A stretch of 64,000 nucleotides of DNA from Aromatoleum toluvorans (GTDB taxonomy: Bacteria; Pseudomonadota; Gammaproteobacteria; Burkholderiales; Rhodocyclaceae): the NCBI RefSeq assembly GCF_012910905.1, contig NZ_WTVN01000014.1:1-64000 (forward strand), given 5' to 3'. Positions 53,307 to 64,000 of this stretch are shown one piece after another. The notes beneath the pieces were generated by a model that saw nothing but the letters and a program-made list of their open reading frames with translations, was not told the DNA's origin and searched no databases. The translations under genes were made by a program, and so were the position numbers. How positions within the stretch are numbered: position 1 is the first letter of the stretch; every line of letters begins with the position of its first letter.

Positions 53307-56207
53307 ATGAAGCGCATGCTTTTCAATGCGACGCAGGCCGAGGAACTGCGCGTCGCAATCGTGGATGGTCAGAAACTGATCGACCTCGATATCGAATCGG
53401 CCGCCAAGGAACAACGCAAGAGCAACATCTACAAAGCCGTCATCACGCGCATCGAGCCCAGCCTCGAAGCGGCGTTCGTCGATTACGGCTCGGAGCGGCA
53501 CGGATTCCTGCCGTTCAAGGAAATTTCCCGCTCCTACTTTGCCCCGGGCGTGGATGCCGGGAAGGCACGCATCCAGGATGCGCTGAAGGAAGGGCAGGAA
53601 CTGATCGTCCAGGTCGAGAAGGACGAGCGCGGCAACAAGGGGGCTGCGCTCACCACCTATATCTCGCTCGCCGGACGTTACCTCGTCCTGATGCCGAACA
53701 ATCCCCGCGGCGGCGGTGTGTCGCGGCGTGTCGAGGGTGACGAGCGCAGCGAGCTGCGCGAGGTGATGGATCAGCTCGAAGTGCCGCAGGGCATGAGCCT
53801 GATCGCACGCACGGCAGCCATCGGACGCAACGCCGAGGAGTTGCAGTGGGACCTCAACTACCTGCTGCAACTGTGGCGCGCCATCGACGGTGCAGCGCAG
53901 TCGCAATCGGGCGCCTTCCTGATCTACCAGGAAGGCAGCCTCGTGATCCGCGCGATCCGCGATTACTTCCAGCCGGATATCGGCGAGATCCTGATCGACA
54001 CCGACGACGTGCACGATCAGGCGCGGCAGTTCATGGCCCACGTGATGCCGGGGAATGTGAACCGCGTGAAGCGTTACAGCGACGACGTGCCGCTGTTCTC
54101 GCGCTTCCAGATCGAGCATCAGATCGAATCGGCCTACTCGCGCCAGGTCAGCCTGCCGAGCGGCGGCGCGGTCGTGATCGACCACACGGAAGCCCTCGTC
54201 TCGATCGACGTGAACTCCGGCCGCTCGACAAAAGGCGCGGACATCGAGGAAACCGCCTTCCGCACCAACCTCGAAGCGGCGGAGGAGATCGCGCGCCAGC
54301 TTCGCCTGCGCGACCTGGGCGGCCTGATCGTCATCGACTTCATCGACATGGAGTCGCAGAAGAACCAGCGCGAGGTCGAGAACCGCCTGCGCGACGCACT
54401 GCGCCATGACCGCGCGCGAGTCCAGACGGGGAAAATCAGCCGCTTCGGCCTGCTGGAACTGTCGCGCCAGCGCCTGCGCCCCGCCCTCGCAGAGACCAGC
54501 TACATCCCCTGCCCGCGCTGCAACGGCACCGGCCATATCCGCAGCACCGAGTCGTCGGCGCTGCACATCCTGCGCATCCTCGAAGAGGAAGCGATGAAGG
54601 AAAATACGGGCGCCGTGCATCTGCAGGTGCCCGTGGATGTCGCGACCTTCCTGCTTAACGAGAAGCGCTCCGACATCGCGCATATCGAATACCGGCACAA
54701 GATCCAGCTCATCATCATCCCCAACCGCCATCTCGAGACGCCGCACCACGAGATCATCCGTCTGCGCCACGACCAGCTGAACCAGGAAGAGCTCACGCTG
54801 GCGAGCTACCAGATGGTCGGCAAGCCCCCGGCCGAAGTCGACCTGCGCCTGCCGACCAAGGACGACAAGAAGCCCGCGCGTGCAGAGGCCGTGGTGAAGG
54901 GTATTGCGCCCGCACAACCCGCGCCGGTGGTGGAGCCGAAGCCCGAAGCAGCGCCCGTTCCGGCCGCTCAGCCGGGCCTGATTGCCCGCCTGTTCTCCTG
55001 GCTGCGCGGCGAAAAGGCTGCGCCCGCCCCGCAACCCGTCGAGGAAGCACACCCCAAGCGCGAAGCGCGCCCGCGTGGCGAGCGTGGCGAAGGCCGGCGC
55101 GGCGGCAACGGACGCAACCGTCGTGAAGGTCAGCGCGGTGAACGCGAGGAATCCGCACAGACCGCCCGTAGCGGCGGACGGAGCGAACGGCCCGAACGCG
55201 CCGAGCGACCGGAGCGTGCCGAACGGCCCGAGCGTACTGAACGGCCGGAACGCGCAGAACGCCCCGAGCGTGCGGAACGTCCAGAGCGGGCCGAAGGCGC
55301 CGAACGCGGTGAAGGCCGCACCCGGCAGGGGCGCGCACCACGCCAGCCCAAGGCCGTCGAGGCGACGGAAGGCGCAGTGGCACTGCAGGTGGTCGACACG
55401 GCCGCCGCGGCAGCTGTTGCTCCGGGAGTGACCGACGCACCGGTCGCACCGGCCGGCGAGGAAGGTGCGCCCGAGAAGCGTCGCCGTCGCAGCCGTGGCC
55501 GTCGCGACCGCCGTACCGGTGAGGAGCAAGGCGCACTCGCTGCAAGCGCCGGCGCAGAAGCGATTGACGCGGAAGCTGCGAGTGAGGCGGCCCAGCCGGA
55601 GCAGCTCGCCGAGGCTGTCGCTGCCACCATCGCTGCAGGGACGCAACCGATCGTCGTCGCAGAAGCCGAAGCCCCCCTGCCGGTCGTTGCGAGCCCGGCC
55701 GAAGCCGTTCCCGCGGAGATCGAAGAGGCACCGATGCCGGTTCCTGCTGCCGTGACTGCGCCGGTCGAACCGGCCGCTGCCGAACTGCCCGCCGCGGCTG
55801 CGCAAGCCGTCGAGCCTGCGGAAGTGGCTGCCGAGCCGGTCATGCCGGCCGAGGAAGTCACCCCGACCCCCGAGGTCGTCGCGGCCGAGAACGAGATGCC
55901 GGCTCCTGTGGAAGTTCCTGCTGCGATCGCTCCGATCGTGGCCGCCGAACCGGTTGCCGCCGTCGAGCCGGTCGCCGTCGCCGAGGTATCGGAAGCCGCT
56001 CGGGCGCCGTCCGCGCCCATCGACCTTGGCAGCTCACTGGCCGACAGCGGGTTGGTGATGATCGAGACCAGCCGCGAGAAGGTTCAGGCCTTTGCCGAAG
56101 CACACGCCGAAGAGGCCCCTGCCCGCCCGCTCGGCCGACGCCCCCGCCCGCAGATCGTTATTGCGGACGAGCCCTTGCAGCAGGTGGAAACCCACAAGCC
56201 GCACTGA
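53307..56207 (+). CDS. rne: Ribonuclease E
   Basis: Essential endoribonuclease that starts mRNA decay and processes rRNA and tRNA precursors. The 966-aa protein has the N-terminal RNase H-like and S1 parts ([41 protein letters not shown]). The DNase I-like catalytic domain carries the metal Asp residues in [10 protein letters not shown] and LIVIDFIDM, and the zinc link Cys402/Cys405 (CPRCNGTGH) forms the tetramer. From about residue 530 it is disordered: basic Arg/Glu-rich stretches, six tandem ERPERA-type repeats (55185-55292), then an Ala/Pro/Glu/Val-rich tail. The C-terminal end [17 protein letters not shown] is basic again. Followed by a strong terminator. Confidence 0.96.
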   Translation: MKRMLFNATQAEELRVAIVDGQKLIDLDIESAAKEQRKSNIYKAVITRIEPSLEAAFVDYGSERHGFLPFKEISRSYFAPGVDAGKARIQDALKEGQELIVQVEKDERGNKGAALTTYISLAGRYLVLMPNNPRGGGVSRRVEGDERSELREVMDQLEVPQGMSLIARTAAIGRNAEELQWDLNYLLQLWRAIDGAAQSQSGAFLIYQEGSLVIRAIRDYFQPDIGEILIDTDDVHDQARQFMAHVMPGNVNRVKRYSDDVPLFSRFQIEHQIESAYSRQVSLPSGGAVVIDHTEALVSIDVNSGRSTKGADIEETAFRTNLEAAEEIARQLRLRDLGGLIVIDFIDMESQKNQREVENRLRDALRHDRARVQTGKISRFGLLELSRQRLRPALAETSYIPCPRCNGTGHIRSTESSALHILRILEEEAMKENTGAVHLQVPVDVATFLLNEKRSDIAHIEYRHKIQLIIIPNRHLETPHHEIIRLRHDQLNQEELTLASYQMVGKPPAEVDLRLPTKDDKKPARAEAVVKGIAPAQPAPVVEPKPEAAPVPAAQPGLIARLFSWLRGEKAAPAPQPVEEAHPKREARPRGERGEGRRGGNGRNRREGQRGEREESAQTARSGGRSERPERAERPERAERPERTERPERAERPERAERPERAEGAERGEGRTRQGRAPRQPKAVEATEGAVALQVVDTAAAAAVAPGVTDAPVAPAGEEGAPEKRRRRSRGRRDRRTGEEQGALAASAGAEAIDAEAASEAAQPEQLAEAVAATIAAGTQPIVVAEAEAPLPVVASPAEAVPAEIEEAPMPVPAAVTAPVEPAAAELPAAAAQAVEPAEVAAEPVMPAEEVTPTPEVVAAENEMPAPVEVPAAIAPIVAAEPVAAVEPVAVAEVSEAARAPSAPIDLGSSLADSGLVMIETSREKVQAFAEAHAEEAPARPLGRRPRPQIVIADEPLQQVETHKPH
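55185..55292 (+). repeat. Six hexapeptide repeats ERPER(A/T) within rne
   Basis: 108 nt encoding ERPERA six times (the third ends in T). Codons for Arg, Pro and Glu vary between units (CGG/CGA/CGC/CGT, CCC/CCG/CCA), so the repeat is kept at protein level rather than as a recent DNA duplication. It lies in the disordered scaffold region that in relatives binds RNA and degradosome partners. Confidence 0.9.
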
Positions 56208-56232
56208 TCTCCGGGTCACGATGCAACAGGGA

Positions 56233-56264
56233 GAGGGGCGTCCGGCGGGCGCCCCTCTTTTTTT
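56233..56264 (+). terminator. Intrinsic terminator of rne
   Basis: GAGGGGCG (56233-56240), 9-nt loop, CGCCCCTC (56250-56257), then seven T. It lies 26 nt after the rne stop and acts only on the plus strand, since the other side has no T-run. Confidence 0.9.
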
Positions 56265-56279
56265 GCTTCGCCGGGAGAT

Positions 56280-56761
56280 TCAGCGGGACGACATCAGCGT
56301 GTCGAGCAGCCCGTCCACCGCATCCTCGCAATAGTCGAGCACCAGATCGAAGCCGCGTTCGCCACCGTAATACGGATCGGGCACTTCCTCGGCATTGAAC
56401 CGGCGCGCATACCGCATGAACAGCTGCAGCTTCGGTCGATGTGCGTCGGGACAGTTGCGCTCCATGATCTCGAGATGGCCGAGATCCATCGCGAGCAAGA
56501 GGTCGAAGGACTCGAAATCGGCCGCCACGAGCTTGCGCGCCCGCAGCATGGAGAGGTCGTAACCGCGCTTTTCCGCCGCCTGGCTGGTACGCGGATCCGG
56601 TGCCTCACCGACGTGATAGCCGTGCGTGCCGGCCGAGTCGACCTCGATCAGGCTCTCCAGACCGGCCGCGCGGATGGCATGCCGGGCCACGCCCTCGGCG
56701 GTCGGCGAACGGCAAATATTGCCCGTGCAGACAAACAGGATTCTCTTCAAGTCGGCACCCC

Positions 56762-56765
<4 letters not shown>
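56280..56765 (-). CDS. Low-molecular-weight protein-tyrosine phosphatase
   Basis: A 161-aa phosphatase with the P-loop [10 protein letters not shown] (nucleophile Cys13, Arg19) and the general-acid Asp in [11 protein letters not shown]. It probably acts on phosphotyrosine of BY-kinases in polysaccharide control or on small substrates; no kinase or polysaccharide genes are near. The start is read as GTG at 56765, which overlaps the uvrB stop (GTGA) and implies coupling; a TTG five codons on (before KRILFVC) is an alternative. Confidence 0.9.
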
Positions 56766-58819
<2,054 letters not shown>

Positions 58820-58993
58820 GCTAGAATTTCCGGCTGTTTCAAGCGCTTGCCGGCGTGTTCCGAGCAACGGAACCACACCGGGCAAACACGCATTATTTCG
58901 CAAAATGCGGCGCAAGGCACGGCAGGATGGACCGGTACGCGTGTAACCGGTTCAGTCTCCGACGCCCGCCGCGCCAACCGTGGAGTTGTTTCT

Positions 58994-60202
58994 ATGCCCG
59001 CTTCGATCTTCGCCGCCGTCGAGATGGCGCCCCGTGACCCGATCCTCGGACTGAACGAGGCTTTCAACGCCGATGCGCGCACTGAAAAGGTGAACCTCGG
59101 CGTTGGCGTCTACTACGACGACAACGGCAAGATTCCGCTGCTGGCAGCTGTCAAGACTGCCGAAAAGGCACGTCTCGAAGCGATGCCCCCGCGCGGCTAC
59201 CAGCCCATCGAGGGCCCCGCTGCCTACAACACCGCCGTGCAAAACCTGCTGTTCGGCAAGGACTCCGCCCTCATCGCCAACGGCCAGGTCGTGACCGTGC
59301 AGGCACTCGGCGGCACCGGCGCGCTCAAGGTCGGCGCCGACTACCTGAAGCGCCTTCTCCCCGGCGCAACCGTCTACATTTCCGACCCGAGCTGGGAAAA
59401 CCACCGCGCGCTGTTCGAGTCCGCCGGCTTCCCGGTCGAGAATTACCCGTACTACGAACCGGCCACCCGCGGCGTGAACTTCGCCGGCATGAAGGCCAAG
59501 CTCGAACAGCTCGCCCCGGGCTCGATCGTCGTGCTGCACGCCTGCTGCCACAACCCGACGGGTGCAGACCTGAGCGAAGCCCAGTGGGGCGAGGTCGTCG
59601 GTGCCTGCCGCGAACGCGGCCTCGTGCCCTTCCTCGACATGGCCTACCAGGGCTTCGCCGACGGCATCGAGCCGGACGCCGTCGCGGTGCGCCTCTTCTC
59701 CGCCAGCGGGCTCCAGTTCTTCGTTTCGAGCTCGTTCTCGAAGTCGTTCTCGCTCTACGGCGAACGCGTCGGCGCCCTCTCCATCGTCACGGCCGCCAAG
59801 GATGAATCGGCCCGCGTGCTGTCCCAGGTCAAGCGCGTCATCCGCACCAACTACTCCAACCCGCCGATCCACGGCGGCGCAGTGGTTGCGGCAGTGCTCA
59901 ACTCGGCCGAGCTGCGCCAGATGTGGGAAGACGAACTCGCGGGCATGCGCGACCGCATTCGCGCGATGCGTACCGGCCTCGTCGAGAACCTCAAGGCGGC
60001 TGGCGTTGCGCAGGACTTCTCCTTCGTGATCCAGCAGCGCGGCATGTTCTCCTACACCGGCCTGTCGGCCGCCCAGGTCGAGCAGCTGAAGAACGACTTC
60101 GGCATCTACGCCGTGTCGACCGGCCGCATCTGCCTCGCCGCCCTCAACTCGCGCAACATCGGCTACGTTGCGAAGGCGATCGCCCAGGTTGTGAAGGCCT
60201 GA
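58994..60202 (+). CDS. Aromatic/aspartate aminotransferase (class I)
   Basis: PLP enzyme of subgroup Ia that moves amino groups between aspartate or aromatic amino acids and 2-oxoglutarate. The 402-aa protein begins PASIFAAVEMAPRDPILGLNEAF. It has NLGVGVYYDDNGKIPLL, the CCHNPTGADLS motif (184-194), DMAYQGFADG, the PLP Lys250 in SSSFSKSFSLYGERVGAL and a late SRNIGYVA(K) segment. AspC and TyrB share these features; the sequence does not separate them safely. Monocistronic, divergent from uvrB, followed by tRNA-Asn genes. Confidence 0.92.
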   Translation: MPASIFAAVEMAPRDPILGLNEAFNADARTEKVNLGVGVYYDDNGKIPLLAAVKTAEKARLEAMPPRGYQPIEGPAAYNTAVQNLLFGKDSALIANGQVVTVQALGGTGALKVGADYLKRLLPGATVYISDPSWENHRALFESAGFPVENYPYYEPATRGVNFAGMKAKLEQLAPGSIVVLHACCHNPTGADLSEAQWGEVVGACRERGLVPFLDMAYQGFADGIEPDAVAVRLFSASGLQFFVSSSFSKSFSLYGERVGALSIVTAAKDESARVLSQVKRVIRTNYSNPPIHGGAVVAAVLNSAELRQMWEDELAGMRDRIRAMRTGLVENLKAAGVAQDFSFVIQQRGMFSYTGLSAAQVEQLKNDFGIYAVSTGRICLAALNSRNIGYVAKAIAQVVKA

Positions 60203-60221
60203 GAAACCCGCTCGATCATTA

Positions 60222-60250
60222 TTGACGCATAGCCGCGCGCTACCTATAAT
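60222..60250 (+). promoter_or_regulatory. Near-consensus sigma-70 promoter of the tRNA-Asn pair
   Basis: TTGACG (60222-60227), 17-nt spacer, TATAAT (60245-60250), then GCGCGG as a GC-rich discriminator, 12 nt before the first tRNA-Asn. Same architecture as the promoter at 24845-24872. Confidence 0.92.
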
Positions 60251-60262
60251 GCGCGGCTCAAT

Positions 60263-60338
60263 TCCCCGATAGCTCAGTCGGTAGAGCAACGGACTGTTAA
60301 TCCGTGTGTCCCTGGTTCGAGCCCAGGTCGGGGAGCCA
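60263..60338 (+). tRNA. tRNA-Asn(GUU), copy 1
   Basis: 76 nt: acceptor TCCCCGA/TCGGGGA, anticodon loop CTGTTAA (GTT), T-loop GTTCGAGCC, discriminator G and encoded CCA. Identical to copy 2. Confidence 0.97.
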
Positions 60339-60382
60339 AAATTTGGCTCCTGCAGTTTTTCTGCATGAGCAGACGATACCGA

Positions 60383-60458
60383 TCCCCGATAGCTCAGTCG
60401 GTAGAGCAACGGACTGTTAATCCGTGTGTCCCTGGTTCGAGCCCAGGTCGGGGAGCCA
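60383..60458 (+). tRNA. tRNA-Asn(GUU), copy 2
   Basis: 76 nt, identical to the copy at 60263-60338, offset by exactly 120 nt. The 44-nt spacer holds a small CTGCAG/CTGCAT stem around five T. No separate promoter seen. Confidence 0.97.
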
Positions 60459-60472
60459 GTAAAGCCAAGTGG

Positions 60473-60498
60473 ATGGGCCACCTTTCGGGGTGGCCCAT
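60473..60498 (+). terminator. Terminator-like hairpin after tRNA-Asn copy 2
   Basis: ATGGGCCACC (60473-60482), loop TTTCGG, GGTGGCCCAT (60489-60498), followed by TTGCTTTG. Strong 10-bp stem with a mixed T-rich tail, 14 nt after the second tRNA. Confidence 0.7.
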
Positions 60499-60569
60499 TT
60501 GCTTTGTGGCTGCGGAATTCGCAATGCCTGCATCGGCGCGGAAGGGTTGCGGCACGCCCGGCCGGCTGG

Positions 60570-63005
60570 TCAGTCGTGATCGCCCTCGTGCCGCCGGCGC
60601 GCGCGGCCATGGCGCGCGGCGGCGCCGTGATCGAAGGCATGCTTCGCCGCAATCATGGCGCTCAGTGCCGCAGCGACCTTGTAGTTGACCGTCGCCCGCG
60701 GCATCACGCCCTTCGCATCGGCAACGCCGGCAGACAGGCCGGTGAGCGCTTCCATCGCCTCGTCGACGGTCGCGACCGCGAAGATCCGGAACGTGCCTTT
60801 CCGTGCAGCCTCGACGACGTCCTCACGCAACATCAGGTGACGCACGCTTGCCCGGGGAATCACGACCCCCTGCTCGCCGGTCAGGCCCCGTACCGCGCAC
60901 AGATCGAAGAAGCCTTCGATCTTCTCGTTGACGCCGCCGATGGCCTGGACCTCGCCGAACTGGTTCACCGAGCCGGTGACGGCGAACGACTGGCGGATCG
61001 GAATCTGGGCGAGCGCCGACAACAGGGCGCACAGTTCCGCGAGCGATGCGGAATCACCTTCCACGGGCGAATAGGATTGCTCGAAGACGAGGCTCGCCGA
61101 CAGGGACAAGGGCTGGTGGCGCGCATACCGCGCCGCGAGAAACGCCGACAGGATCAGGACGCCCTTCGAATGGATTGCGCCGCCCAGCTCGGTCTCGCGC
61201 TCGATATCGACCACATCGCCCTCGCCTAGCCGTGCCGTGGCCGTGACGCGTACCGGATGCCCGAAACGCTCTCCGGCCAGTTCGACCACGACAAGCGCGT
61301 TGATCTGGCCACAGCGCGCCCCTGCCGTCGAAATGAGCGTCGTCTCGTCGATCATCGACTCGATCACCCGCTCGGCGTAGCGACCGGAGCGACGCAAGCG
61401 CGACGCGATGGCCACCTCCACCTGCTCACGCCCCACAACCGCCAATTGCAGCGCGCGCGCGTGGAAATCCGCCTCGCGCATCACGTCGGCCAGCAGGCGC
61501 GTCTGCAGGCTCAGGCGACCGGCGTCCTCGGCAAGCCGGGCGCCGTGCTCCACCAGGCGGGCGATTCCCGTCCGATCGAATGGCAGCAGCGACGATGCCC
61601 GTCCGAGCGTCGCCAGCAGGGCCGCATAACGTTCGACGTTCGCGTTGTTGCGCAGCATGTCCTCGTCGAAGTCGGCCGCAACCTTGAAAAGTTCGGGGAA
61701 ATCGGGATCGTTTTCGGTCAGCAGATAGAACATCTCGCGATCGCCGATCAGGACAACCTTCACATCGCATGGCACGGCCTCGGGCTCCAGCGTGAGCAAG
61801 TTGCTCCAGCCCTGCGCTTCCGCCGGCGGCTCGATACGGATTTCTGCCGAACGCAGCGCGCGCTTCAACCCCTCCCACGCAAACGGCTGCATCAGCAGGC
61901 GTTCCACGTCGATGACGAGGTAGCCGCCGCAGGCCCGATGGAGGGCTCCCGCCCGGATCAGGCTGAAATTGGTCACAAGCGCCCCCATCTGCGAGATGTG
62001 CTCGATGCGACCGATCAGATTGCCGAAGGTCGGGTTGTCCTCGCATACGACGGGAGCACCGCTGGTCGCGGAGTGATCGACAAGGACCTTGACCAGGTAG
62101 CGATGGAACGTCGTCCGGGCTTCGTCCTCCGGCCCTTCCTCCTCCTCGCCCTCCTGGCTCGCCCATTCGCCGCCGCTCGCCAGGATGTCTCCCCTGATCG
62201 CGTCGAAAAAAGTCTGCACCGTCGGGAGGTCCGCATAACGCTCGCGCAATCCCCGCATCAGATGCGACACCGCCGGCGTCAGCGCATCGCCCGCCGCACG
62301 CTGCATGGCCTCGTGAAGCTCCTTCCGCCAGCCCGGAAACCGCTCGAGCAGATCCGCCAGACGATCGCTCCAGGCACCGACTTTTTCCTCGACCGCAGCC
62401 CGGATCTCCGGCGCCAGGGCCTCGAAATCTTCCGGCGACATCGTCTGCCCGTCCTTGGTGGGCGCGAAGACGAAACCTTCCGGCGTCTGCAGCAGGGACA
62501 CGCCATCGGCGGCACACGCATCGCCCAGCTCGCGCAGTGCCTTCTCCTCCCGCGTCTTGTGTGCATCCTGCAGCGACTCCACGCGAGCGCTGTAGGTGTC
62601 GCTCGCAAGCGCCGCCTCGATCGCCGGTCCGAGATCGGCAATGAACGCCTGCATGTCGGCGCGCAGCGCCGCCCCTCGCCCGGCCGCCAGCGTCAGGAGG
62701 CGCGGGCGCTGGGGGTCCTCGAAATTATGCAGATAGCACAGATCGGGCGGTACCTCGCCGATCGGCGAAAACTCGTGCAACAGGCGAAAGACCGTCGCAT
62801 GCCGCCCCGTTCCCGGATCGCCGAGGACGAACACGTGGTAGCCGGGCTGGCGCATCGCCAGGCCGAAGCGCAATGCCTCCTCGGCCCTGCCCTGCCCCAC
62901 CACCCCCGGCACGTCGGCAAGACTGGTCGTGTCCTCGAATGCAAATGTCTCGGGTGCGCAACGGACGCAGAGACTGTCCGCTGCGAGGGGGAGCAGGTCG
63001 GCCAT
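60570..63005 (-). CDS. Lon-like ATP-dependent protease (LonB/YcbZ type, family S16)
   Basis: An 811-aa protein with the C-terminal Lon proteolytic domain. The Ser652-Lys695 dyad (EGDSASLAEL and GGVNEKIEGF) has the 43-residue spacing of Lon. The N-terminal part is an AAA-like region, but its P-loop reads GDPGTGRH (62-69), with Arg in place of the Walker Lys. The middle has a long helical insertion (about 95-330, Glu/Ala/Arg-rich) and a later GGYLVIDVERLL and LNLLT-like region. The family is common in Proteobacteria, with uncertain substrates. ATG 63005 is preferred because an upstream in-frame start lies inside the terminator hairpin at 63031-63062. Confidence 0.85.
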   Translation of the reverse strand: MADLLPLAADSLCVRCAPETFAFEDTTSLADVPGVVGQGRAEEALRFGLAMRQPGYHVFVLGDPGTGRHATVFRLLHEFSPIGEVPPDLCYLHNFEDPQRPRLLTLAAGRGAALRADMQAFIADLGPAIEAALASDTYSARVESLQDAHKTREEKALRELGDACAADGVSLLQTPEGFVFAPTKDGQTMSPEDFEALAPEIRAAVEEKVGAWSDRLADLLERFPGWRKELHEAMQRAAGDALTPAVSHLMRGLRERYADLPTVQTFFDAIRGDILASGGEWASQEGEEEEGPEDEARTTFHRYLVKVLVDHSATSGAPVVCEDNPTFGNLIGRIEHISQMGALVTNFSLIRAGALHRACGGYLVIDVERLLMQPFAWEGLKRALRSAEIRIEPPAEAQGWSNLLTLEPEAVPCDVKVVLIGDREMFYLLTENDPDFPELFKVAADFDEDMLRNNANVERYAALLATLGRASSLLPFDRTGIARLVEHGARLAEDAGRLSLQTRLLADVMREADFHARALQLAVVGREQVEVAIASRLRRSGRYAERVIESMIDETTLISTAGARCGQINALVVVELAGERFGHPVRVTATARLGEGDVVDIERETELGGAIHSKGVLILSAFLAARYARHQPLSLSASLVFEQSYSPVEGDSASLAELCALLSALAQIPIRQSFAVTGSVNQFGEVQAIGGVNEKIEGFFDLCAVRGLTGEQGVVIPRASVRHLMLREDVVEAARKGTFRIFAVATVDEAMEALTGLSAGVADAKGVMPRATVNYKVAAALSAMIAAKHAFDHGAAARHGRARRRHEGDHD

Positions 63006-63030
63006 GTTCTTGTTCTCCCGATACCGCAAT

Positions 63031-63062
63031 GAAAACGGGGCGCCCGGCGAACCGGACGCCCC
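63031..63062 (-). terminator. Hairpin terminator between the 93-aa gene and the Lon-like gene
   Basis: On the minus strand GGGGCGTCCGG, TTCG tetraloop, CCGGGCGCCCC (63062-63037), then GTTTTC. The stable UUCG loop and short U-run suggest an intrinsic terminator for the small upstream gene, so the Lon-like gene would need its own promoter in the last 26 nt or depend on read-through. Confidence 0.6.
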
Positions 63063-63097
63063 ATGATCCCTCTCGCCCGGCCCGGCAGGCAAGCGCG

Positions 63098-63379
63098 CTA
63101 GCGAAGCCCCCGACGGGAAAGATCGCCCCAGCGCGTGTCGTCGTGTTGCACCTCATTCTCGAACTGCGGAAATCGCCGGTCGTGCTCCATCAGCAGCGAC
63201 ATGATGGTTCCCGCATGCTCGGCCGGAAAACCCTGGCGCTTTCCGCCCCGCGTATCCGTCATCAACAGGAAGATGAACTTGCGGCACTGCGCCGTGCCCC
63301 ACATGCCGTCAATCTTTCGAAGATGCGGAAAACGCTCGTAGAGCTTTTCGGTCGAAGTTTCTGTAATTCGTGTCGTCAT
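63098..63379 (-). CDS. Small conserved-looking protein of unknown function
   Basis: A 93-aa protein I do not recognise. It begins [20 protein letters not shown]. The centre is [28 protein letters not shown], with one Cys, aromatic residues and a basic GGKRQGFP loop, then a helical [14 protein letters not shown]. No signal peptide, membrane segment or metal motif. Codon use (G/C at third positions) is like its neighbours, which supports a real gene. It is followed by a terminator-like hairpin and stands alone upstream of the Lon-like gene. Confidence 0.65.
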   Translation of the reverse strand: MTTRITETSTEKLYERFPHLRKIDGMWGTAQCRKFIFLLMTDTRGGKRQGFPAEHAGTIMSLLMEHDRRFPQFENEVQHDDTRWGDLSRRGLR

Positions 63380-63648
63380 CGCACAATTCCCGGGGGAGTA
63401 GATGCAGCTGCCGGAAGATTAATACTTTTGCCCTATACCCGCGAACCCGCTTCCACGCTACTGTGCCACCTGCAAGGGCAGCACGGCGTGCAGCCCGGAC
63501 GCTGGCGTCGCCGCAGGCTGGGCACGAACATATTGCCTTCTGCTGCAACGATCGGTTAACTGACGCATGGATAGACCGTAAAACCTCACCACAGGTTGCC
63601 GGGCCCTTTCAGCATGCACCATTTCAGGCCACTACAGCCAGGTATCCG
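63380..63648. other. Intergenic region between the 93-aa gene and moaA
   Basis: 269 nt between divergent genes. It is less GC-rich than the coding DNA and has a nested stem (GACG/CGTC within CAGCC/GGCTG) near 63490-63525. I looked for a molybdenum-cofactor riboswitch upstream of moaA and could not support one. A short open frame on the minus strand (63309-63548) overlaps the 93-aa gene and looks spurious. Confidence 0.4.
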
Positions 63649-64000
63649 ATGAAATCGATTCCGATCTACCCCGCGAGCGAGCCCGCTCCCGTCGCTGCAG
63701 ACGCGCCCGCGCCAGGTGCCCCCCTCGTCGACACGCGGGGGCGCATGGTCCACGACCTGCGCATCTCGGTCACCGATCGCTGCAATTTCCGCTGCATCTA
63801 CTGCATGCCGCGCGAAGTGTTTGGAACGGATTACGCCTTCCTGCCCCGCAAGGAGCTGCTGTCGTTCGAGGAGATCACGCGGGTGGCGCGACTTTTCGCC
63901 GAGCGTGGTGTCCGCAAGATCCGCATTACCGGCGGCGAACCGCTGCTGCGCAAGCACGTCGAGAACCTCGTCGCCCAGCTCGCCGCGATCCCCGACGTCG
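63649..64000 (+). CDS. moaA: GTP 3',8-cyclase MoaA (partial, 3' end beyond the window)
   Basis: Radical-SAM enzyme that converts GTP to 3',8-cyclo-GTP, the first step of molybdenum cofactor synthesis. The 117 residues present include the SAM cluster motif CNFRCIYC (C-x3-C-x2-C; residues about 45-52), the family extension [12 protein letters not shown], and GGEPLLRK (about 94-101) that binds SAM. An N-terminal stretch of about 25 Pro/Ala-rich residues precedes the conserved part. The start at 63649 was chosen as the first ATG of this frame; the ATG at about residue 33 ([11 protein letters not shown]) is an alternative. Confidence 0.93.
   Translation, partial: MKSIPIYPASEPAPVAADAPAPGAPLVDTRGRMVHDLRISVTDRCNFRCIYCMPREVFGTDYAFLPRKELLSFEEITRVARLFAERGVRKIRITGGEPLLRKHVENLVAQLAAIPDV

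Noticed and set aside
55185-55292. Tandem repeat as a CRISPR-like array
   Set aside because: The repeat is an 18-nt in-frame coding unit with no spacers, inside rne.
53304-55805. Long minus-strand frame opposite rne
   Set aside because: Antisense shadow; the Phe/Gly/Leu-rich repetitive product mirrors the ERPERA repeats and other biased codons of rne.
63309-63548. Minus-strand frame of 79 codons with a CSCPACG motif
   Set aside because: It overlaps the 93-aa gene in another frame, has no ribosome-binding site that I can see, and the Cys pattern is probably chance.
63380-63648. Molybdenum-cofactor riboswitch before moaA
   Set aside because: I could not fit the known conserved core; only generic stems are visible.

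Overview
This is a GC-rich window carrying almost only housekeeping genes, with the gene content and order of a betaproteobacterium. The closest feel is Rhodocyclales (Azoarcus, Aromatoleum or Thauera type), inferred from the dapC-dapD-PilT/U ATPase-dapE-prmB cluster, the rpoE-rseABC-mucD-lepA-lepB-rnc-era-recO-pdxJ-acpS run, and the isc operon with a second cysteine desulfurase. I see no prophage, insertion sequence, CRISPR array or secretion cluster. Coding density is high, and many neighbouring genes overlap by 1 to 8 nt, so most of the window is organised as long operons.

Layout. 1-208: left edge and a bidirectional terminator. 209-7924 (minus): smc-zipA-ligA-galU, covering chromosome condensation, division, DNA ligation and UDP-glucose. 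8090-13558 (plus): lysine/diaminopimelate genes dapC, dapD and dapE with an embedded PilU-like ATPase, then prmB. 13688-21919 (minus): iron-sulfur assembly (iscR, a second desulfurase, iscS, iscU, iscA, hscB, hscA, fdx, iscX) behind an IscR-type operator, with cysE and trmJ upstream. 21997-24823 (plus): suhB and a DEAD-box helicase. 24884-25187: tRNA-Gly, tRNA-Cys, tRNA-Gly behind a near-consensus promoter. 25249-26466: a phosphodiesterase-superfamily protein.

26487-41462 (minus) is a 15 kb co-directional block. In transcription order it holds rpoE, rseA, rseB, rseC, mucD, a glutaredoxin-like gene, lepA, lepB, a DUF4845 gene, rnc, era, recO, pdxJ, acpS, nagZ, uvrC, pgsA, tRNA-Leu(UAA) and a DUF1178 gene. 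It links envelope stress, protein export, ribosome and RNA maturation, DNA repair and lipid/cofactor synthesis. 41687-43273 (plus) is nadB. 43301-49880 (minus) is yceD-rpmF-plsX-fabH-fabD-fabG-acpP-fabF plus a ygfX-like gene, the fatty-acid initiation and elongation cluster.

50016-51307 (plus): maf and an RsmI-like methyltransferase. 51317-52925 (minus): rluC and a HAD phosphatase. 53307-56207 (plus): rne with a 381-nt upstream gap. 56280-58819 (minus): uvrB and a low-molecular-weight phosphatase. 58994-60202: an aromatic/aspartate aminotransferase, followed by two identical tRNA-Asn genes. 60570-63379 (minus): a Lon-like protease and a small unknown gene. The window ends inside moaA.

I did not find a clearly undescribed system. 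The points most worth a second look are: matched palindromes on both sides of the PilU-like gene; a second, apparently intact cysteine desulfurase between iscR and iscS; a strong promoter placed so that yceD mRNA would be almost leaderless; a terminator-like hairpin directly before lepA; a Cys/His-rich tail on PrmB; and the degenerate P-loop of the Lon-like protease.
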